A stretch of DNA of 9,371 nt from an uncultured Oscillospiraceae bacterium (GTDB lineage Bacteria; Bacillota; Clostridia; Oscillospirales; Acutalibacteraceae): contig CABQCM010000027.1 of the NCBI GenBank assembly GCA_902462665.1, positions 1 to 9,371 on the forward strand. The letters run 5' to 3'. Below, piece by piece: positions 6,699 through 9,371 of this stretch (its first letter is position 1; the number at the start of each line of letters is the position of its first letter). The translations under genes were made by a program, and so were the position numbers. Below the pieces are notes generated by a model. That model was not told the origin of the DNA and ran no database searches. It saw only the letters and a list, made by a program, of their open reading frames with translations.

Positions 6699-7799
6699 TC
6701 AGCCCTTCTTTCCCCACCGTTTTTTGCTCTGTTGTATGTAATACTCTCGGGCTAAACTGCACAAATCTCCCAGTGCCTTTTCGTTAGGAAGCTTTTGCAG
6801 GTACGAATCGCAATAGCGGCAACGCGTGCAATTGCCCGAGCAAACAAATCCTTTTTCAAAAAAAGGGGAGATAAATCCGTCCAGCATTCGATTATCAATC
6901 TCCGGCAGGAAAGAATGATACGAGTTGAAATTGGTTAAAAGATGAACAAAATTGCCGCAATAGCTTTGCTCAAAATACGCCTTGACTGTTTTGACAATAT
7001 CGCCCTTGACGCAATCTTGCCGGCCTTGTATTTTAAAATTCGCAACGCCGCACCCCTGATAAACGGCGATATCCTCCGGCCGAATCCAGCTCATTTTTAA
7101 ATAGGACGCGGGCGTTTCGTATTTCATAAGGTTGCACTTATGGAAATAATAGCTCTCTCCCGCCGTTTCTTTTCTTGTGTGGGCAGCGTGCGCCTCATGG
7201 CAGTAATGAAACATTTTATAAGGGCAAAACAAGGTGCAGTTGTTATTGGCGATGAGCTCCGTTTCCCCTTCAAACGCCTCGGCCACCTCTTGGAGCTTGG
7301 GGATATTACGCACCAAGTCGGGATCAAGCACCATACTGTCAGCCCCCAAGTTGCGATACAGCCGGGCTTTGTACGGTTGATTGATCTGGCTGACCGCCGA
7401 CGCTTTGACATGAAAAGAGAAGCCCTTCTCTTTCACCAGCTCAATCAGCGAGGGCATTGCCACAATTAGGGTATCCACTCCGATGTTCTCCAGCCGCTGT
7501 AGAAACCGGCAAAGTCGGTCCGCTGTGCGCGAATGCAGCTCGCGGTTGGAAAGACAAATGGCGTTGAGCGTGTAGGCGAACTGAATGTCAACGCCATGAG
7601 ACCATCGGATATATTGCGCTAGTTGCGCAAACGAAGCGCACGGAAGCAGCCGAATATCCCTGCCCGATCCGGTTGGGGCACGCTGTGTGATTTGACCATA
7701 GGTCTCGCGTACCGCCGCAGTGGGATAGTCTTGATTAAGTTGAGCGTATTCGTTTAGGGTGTTCCATGTAAAATCTGCGGGTACGCTGTAGTAGACCAT
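6699..7799 (-). CDS. U32-family protein, first paralogue of the operon
   Basis: 366 residues, co-linear with the U32 protein at 3828-4952 but clearly diverged. Conserved blocks are SVPADF (5-10), RETYGQ (31-36), GSGR (44-47), LLP (51-53), HVKAS (130-134), SWIRPED (237-243) and NFKIQGRQ (254-261). Cysteines keep the same spacing: C188 and C192 (NNNCTLFC), C222 (HKC), and the C-terminal C320-X3-C324-X2-C327-X2-C330. The first set resembles the iron-sulfur ligands of UbiU/UbiV-type proteins; the second could hold another cluster. A true protease is unlikely. The start ATG is preceded by a good AGGAG and lies inside the 3' end of the condensation gene (46-nt overlap). The start is supported by the conserved VPADF block right after it. 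Two U32 copies in one operon suggest a heterodimer, as with UbiU and UbiV. Substrate unknown. Confidence 0.9.
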   Translation of the reverse strand: MVYYSVPADFTWNTLNEYAQLNQDYPTAAVRETYGQITQRAPTGSGRDIRLLPCASFAQLAQYIRWSHGVDIQFAYTLNAICLSNRELHSRTADRLCRFLQRLENIGVDTLIVAMPSLIELVKEKGFSFHVKASAVSQINQPYKARLYRNLGADSMVLDPDLVRNIPKLQEVAEAFEGETELIANNNCTLFCPYKMFHYCHEAHAAHTRKETAGESYYFHKCNLMKYETPASYLKMSWIRPEDIAVYQGCGVANFKIQGRQDCVKGDIVKTVKAYFEQSYCGNFVHLLTNFNSYHSFLPEIDNRMLDGFISPFFEKGFVCSGNCTRCRYCDSYLQKLPNEKALGDLCSLAREYYIQQSKKRWGKKG

Positions 7800-9067
7800 G
7801 CTTCTCCTTTTTCTGATTGGGTCGTTGTCTGAAGACGCTCGAGAATATCCTGCGCCAATTTTTGGATTGTTTTAGAGTCAAAACGGCTCTTGGTATAGCA
7901 GAGCTCCAGCGTACACGCCTCGCCCAGCAGCTTAACCTCCACGCACAAATCATTGAGGGGATAATAGCGCGAACCAAGATATTCAATTTCCAGCCCATCG
8001 TCCATCGCTGAAGATATCTGGGAATCGATCGGATAATTTTGAAACGCAATCACAGCGGGAAACGACAGCCATCGCTGCTCCTCCAGCCGTTCCAAAATTT
8101 CGGGCCACGGAATCGTTTGATGCTCTCCCAAAGCAATTAAATTCCAGCCGACCGATCGAATGTAGGACAGCCTACTTTGTTCCCACAAAGCCCACGGAGG
8201 AAGACGAAGCGGCAAAACGTTGAGAAATGGCCCCACAATGGATTCCACACAAGGCCAAAAAGGCGACCGGCCGGAAAAGACAACGCCGCTTATCATATCC
8301 TCCGCACGGTAAAACCGGCATAAAGCAGATCCTATGACGGCAATCGTCAAAGCCGCTGCCGTCACCTGAAACCGATCCGCCGCCTGTTGAAGCTGCGTAT
8401 AAGATACGGGAATTTTCTGTCTCCAGTATCCCTTGCTGCCAAAGGAATATCCCTCATATTCTCGGCTGGGTAAGCTTTGCCGGTACCCCTTCAAATATTG
8501 CCGAAAAAAACGCTCTGCACCTTCCAGTTCTGTCTGCCCGGCGCGCATTTGCGTAAAATGGGGCGTGGGATTGCCCAAAGAAATTGTTTGATCTTGCATT
8601 TGTCGGTAGGCCTGCAAAAAATCTCGCAGCAAAATGCTGGTACTCCAGCCGTCATAAATGATGTGATGGGTATGAAGGTATACGTCGGCGTGCCCGCTGT
8701 GCAGCCATATGATCACCATAAATATCCGCTTAGTCAACTCCACCCGGTATCTTTTGCTTCTTGCCAACCGGATGTTGTCGAAAAACGTCCGCTTGTCTTT
8801 TCCGGATACAATGGTAATATCCGGGATAGCATAGTCTACGATCTGCACCGGCTGATTGCGAGCGTTCCATTCGATCCGGGTTCTCAGCGCAGGATGCCGG
8901 GCATACACGGCGCGCCATGCCCGGCGAAGGAAATCCTCCCGTAGGCTGCCTTTTAACACAAAATGCTGAAATTCATAATTTCCATACGATTTCGGATAAA
9001 GCAAATGGTGATACAGCATGGAGCGCTGACCGGCCGACAAAGGGTATTGCGTCATGGTTTCCAACAT
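7754..9067 (-). CDS. Free-standing NRPS condensation-domain protein
   Basis: 437 residues, the usual length of one condensation domain with nothing attached. Core motifs: C1 YPLSAGQRSMLY (8-19), C2 ARHPALRTRIEW (56-67), the catalytic C3 HHIIYDG (134-140) with second His H135 and D139 intact, C5-like IVGPFLNVLPLR (277-288), and C7-like RFD (395-397). Condensation domains join an acyl- or aminoacyl-thioester to an amine, or sometimes to another nucleophile. Here the domain must work in trans with the A-PCP protein two genes downstream. It is first in the operon, with 304 nt of noncoding DNA before it. The start ATG 9067 follows GGGAAAGGG; a second in-frame ATG at 9055 has a weaker site. The sequence does not tell me its donor and acceptor class; an amine or carrier partner may be encoded outside the window. 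Confidence 0.93.
   Translation of the reverse strand: MLETMTQYPLSAGQRSMLYHHLLYPKSYGNYEFQHFVLKGSLREDFLRRAWRAVYARHPALRTRIEWNARNQPVQIVDYAIPDITIVSGKDKRTFFDNIRLARSKRYRVELTKRIFMVIIWLHSGHADVYLHTHHIIYDGWSTSILLRDFLQAYRQMQDQTISLGNPTPHFTQMRAGQTELEGAERFFRQYLKGYRQSLPSREYEGYSFGSKGYWRQKIPVSYTQLQQAADRFQVTAAALTIAVIGSALCRFYRAEDMISGVVFSGRSPFWPCVESIVGPFLNVLPLRLPPWALWEQSRLSYIRSVGWNLIALGEHQTIPWPEILERLEEQRWLSFPAVIAFQNYPIDSQISSAMDDGLEIEYLGSRYYPLNDLCVEVKLLGEACTLELCYTKSRFDSKTIQKLAQDILERLQTTTQSEKGEAWSTTAYPQILHGTP
7804..7808 (-). promoter_or_regulatory. Ribosome binding site inside the upstream gene
   Basis: AGGAG on the minus strand, 4 nt before the ATG at 7799, within the coding sequence of the condensation protein. 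It confirms that the 46-nt gene overlap is real and not caused by a wrongly chosen start. Confidence 0.8.
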
Positions 9068-9371
9068 CCCTTTCCCATCGTGTAAAATTCACTGAAACCG
9101 CCAGTTTACCTTCCGTGCCAAGCACCTGTTAACCACTGCGCAGCATCGTCCATGCAATTCCCTCATTGTAAAATAGGATCGGAGAACCGGATTGCTGCTT
9201 TGGCGGCTGCGAAAAGCATTGTATCGTAAAATGGCAGTCGGAACAATAACCGAAAAGCCGACTTTACCGCCGCTGTAGTTCTCAGCTTGAGCATCAGAGC
9301 TTCCCAGCCGGGCATGTGCTTTTTATACTTTCGATACTTAATTTTATCATTTTACAATACTCAGATTTCCA
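9068..9371 (-). promoter_or_regulatory. Noncoding upstream region with repeated TGTAAAAT elements
   Basis: No convincing gene is seen in these 304 nt. An octamer occurs on the plus strand at 9081-9088 and 9167-9174 (TGTAAAAT), with a one-base variant CGTAAAAT at 9225-9232, and inverted (ATTTTACA) at 9349-9356. The decamer ATTGTAAAAT is exact at 9165-9174 and, inverted, at 9349-9358. One copy lies in the candidate promoter spacer and one about 14 nt upstream of the first start codon. The stretch beyond 9320 is AT-rich. These may be binding sites for a regulator of the peptide operon. Confidence 0.45.
9218..9246 (-). promoter_or_regulatory. Candidate promoter of the NRPS-like operon
   Basis: Minus strand: -35 TTGTTC (9246-9241, 3 of 6), a 17-nt spacer and -10 TACAAT (9223-9218, 5 of 6). 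It predicts a start near 9211 and a leader of about 144 nt. The spacer contains one of the repeated ATTTTAC elements, which could be an operator. It is the best-spaced candidate in this region but only moderately consensus-like. Confidence 0.4.

Noticed and set aside
9089..9166. A 25-residue minus-strand reading frame (ATG 9166 to TGA 9089) upstream of the condensation gene, basic and Cys-containing, which might be a leader peptide or small precursor.
   Set aside because: There is no ribosome binding site before its ATG, the length is easily reached by chance, and no leader or precursor motif is visible.
9285..9325. A GC-rich block followed by TTTTT on the plus strand, resembling a terminator for a gene to the right or left.
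   Set aside because: The complementary arms are too short and broken to form a convincing stem, and no plus-strand gene leads into it.

Overview
The window reads as a piece of a Gram-positive anaerobe chromosome, most likely a Clostridia (gut-type Firmicutes) genome. The reasons are AT-rich spacers with near-consensus vegetative promoters, AGGAG-type ribosome binding sites, a TTG start and oxygen-independent enzyme families. This is inference from sequence style, not a database match. All six genes lie on the minus strand, so transcription runs from right (9371) to left (1).

Right part (9067 to 2715): a compact, apparently undescribed nonribosomal-peptide-like operon. In order of transcription it encodes a free-standing condensation domain (7754-9067), a U32-family protein (6699-7799), an adenylation plus peptidyl-carrier didomain protein (4949-6691), a second U32 paralogue (3828-4952) and a BtrH-like papain-fold protein (2715-3689/3704). 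The first four genes overlap or nearly touch (46-nt overlap, 7-nt gap, ATGA overlap). The last follows a 138-nt gap that holds a GC-rich hairpin. The 304 nt upstream of the first gene hold a candidate promoter and four near-identical TGTAAAAT elements.

Inferred working model: the A-PCP protein activates an amino acid and holds it as a thioester. The condensation protein and/or the BtrH-like acyltransferase makes an amide with it. The two U32 proteins, which share conserved cysteine clusters, may act as a pair of iron-sulfur tailoring enzymes, in the way UbiU and UbiV do. No thioesterase or reductase domain is visible. The adenylation domain lacks the usual A10 lysine, which raises the question of how, or whether, it adenylates.

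Left part (2699 to 1): two separately controlled genes. The first is a YeiH/UPF0324 membrane transporter (putative sulfate exporter family) with a near-consensus promoter containing a perfect palindrome, and a strong intrinsic terminator. The second is a PAPS-reductase-like DUF3440 protein (IbrA type) with its own promoter and a TTG start, which runs off the left edge. They may be connected through sulfur chemistry, but nothing in the sequence ties them to the peptide operon.
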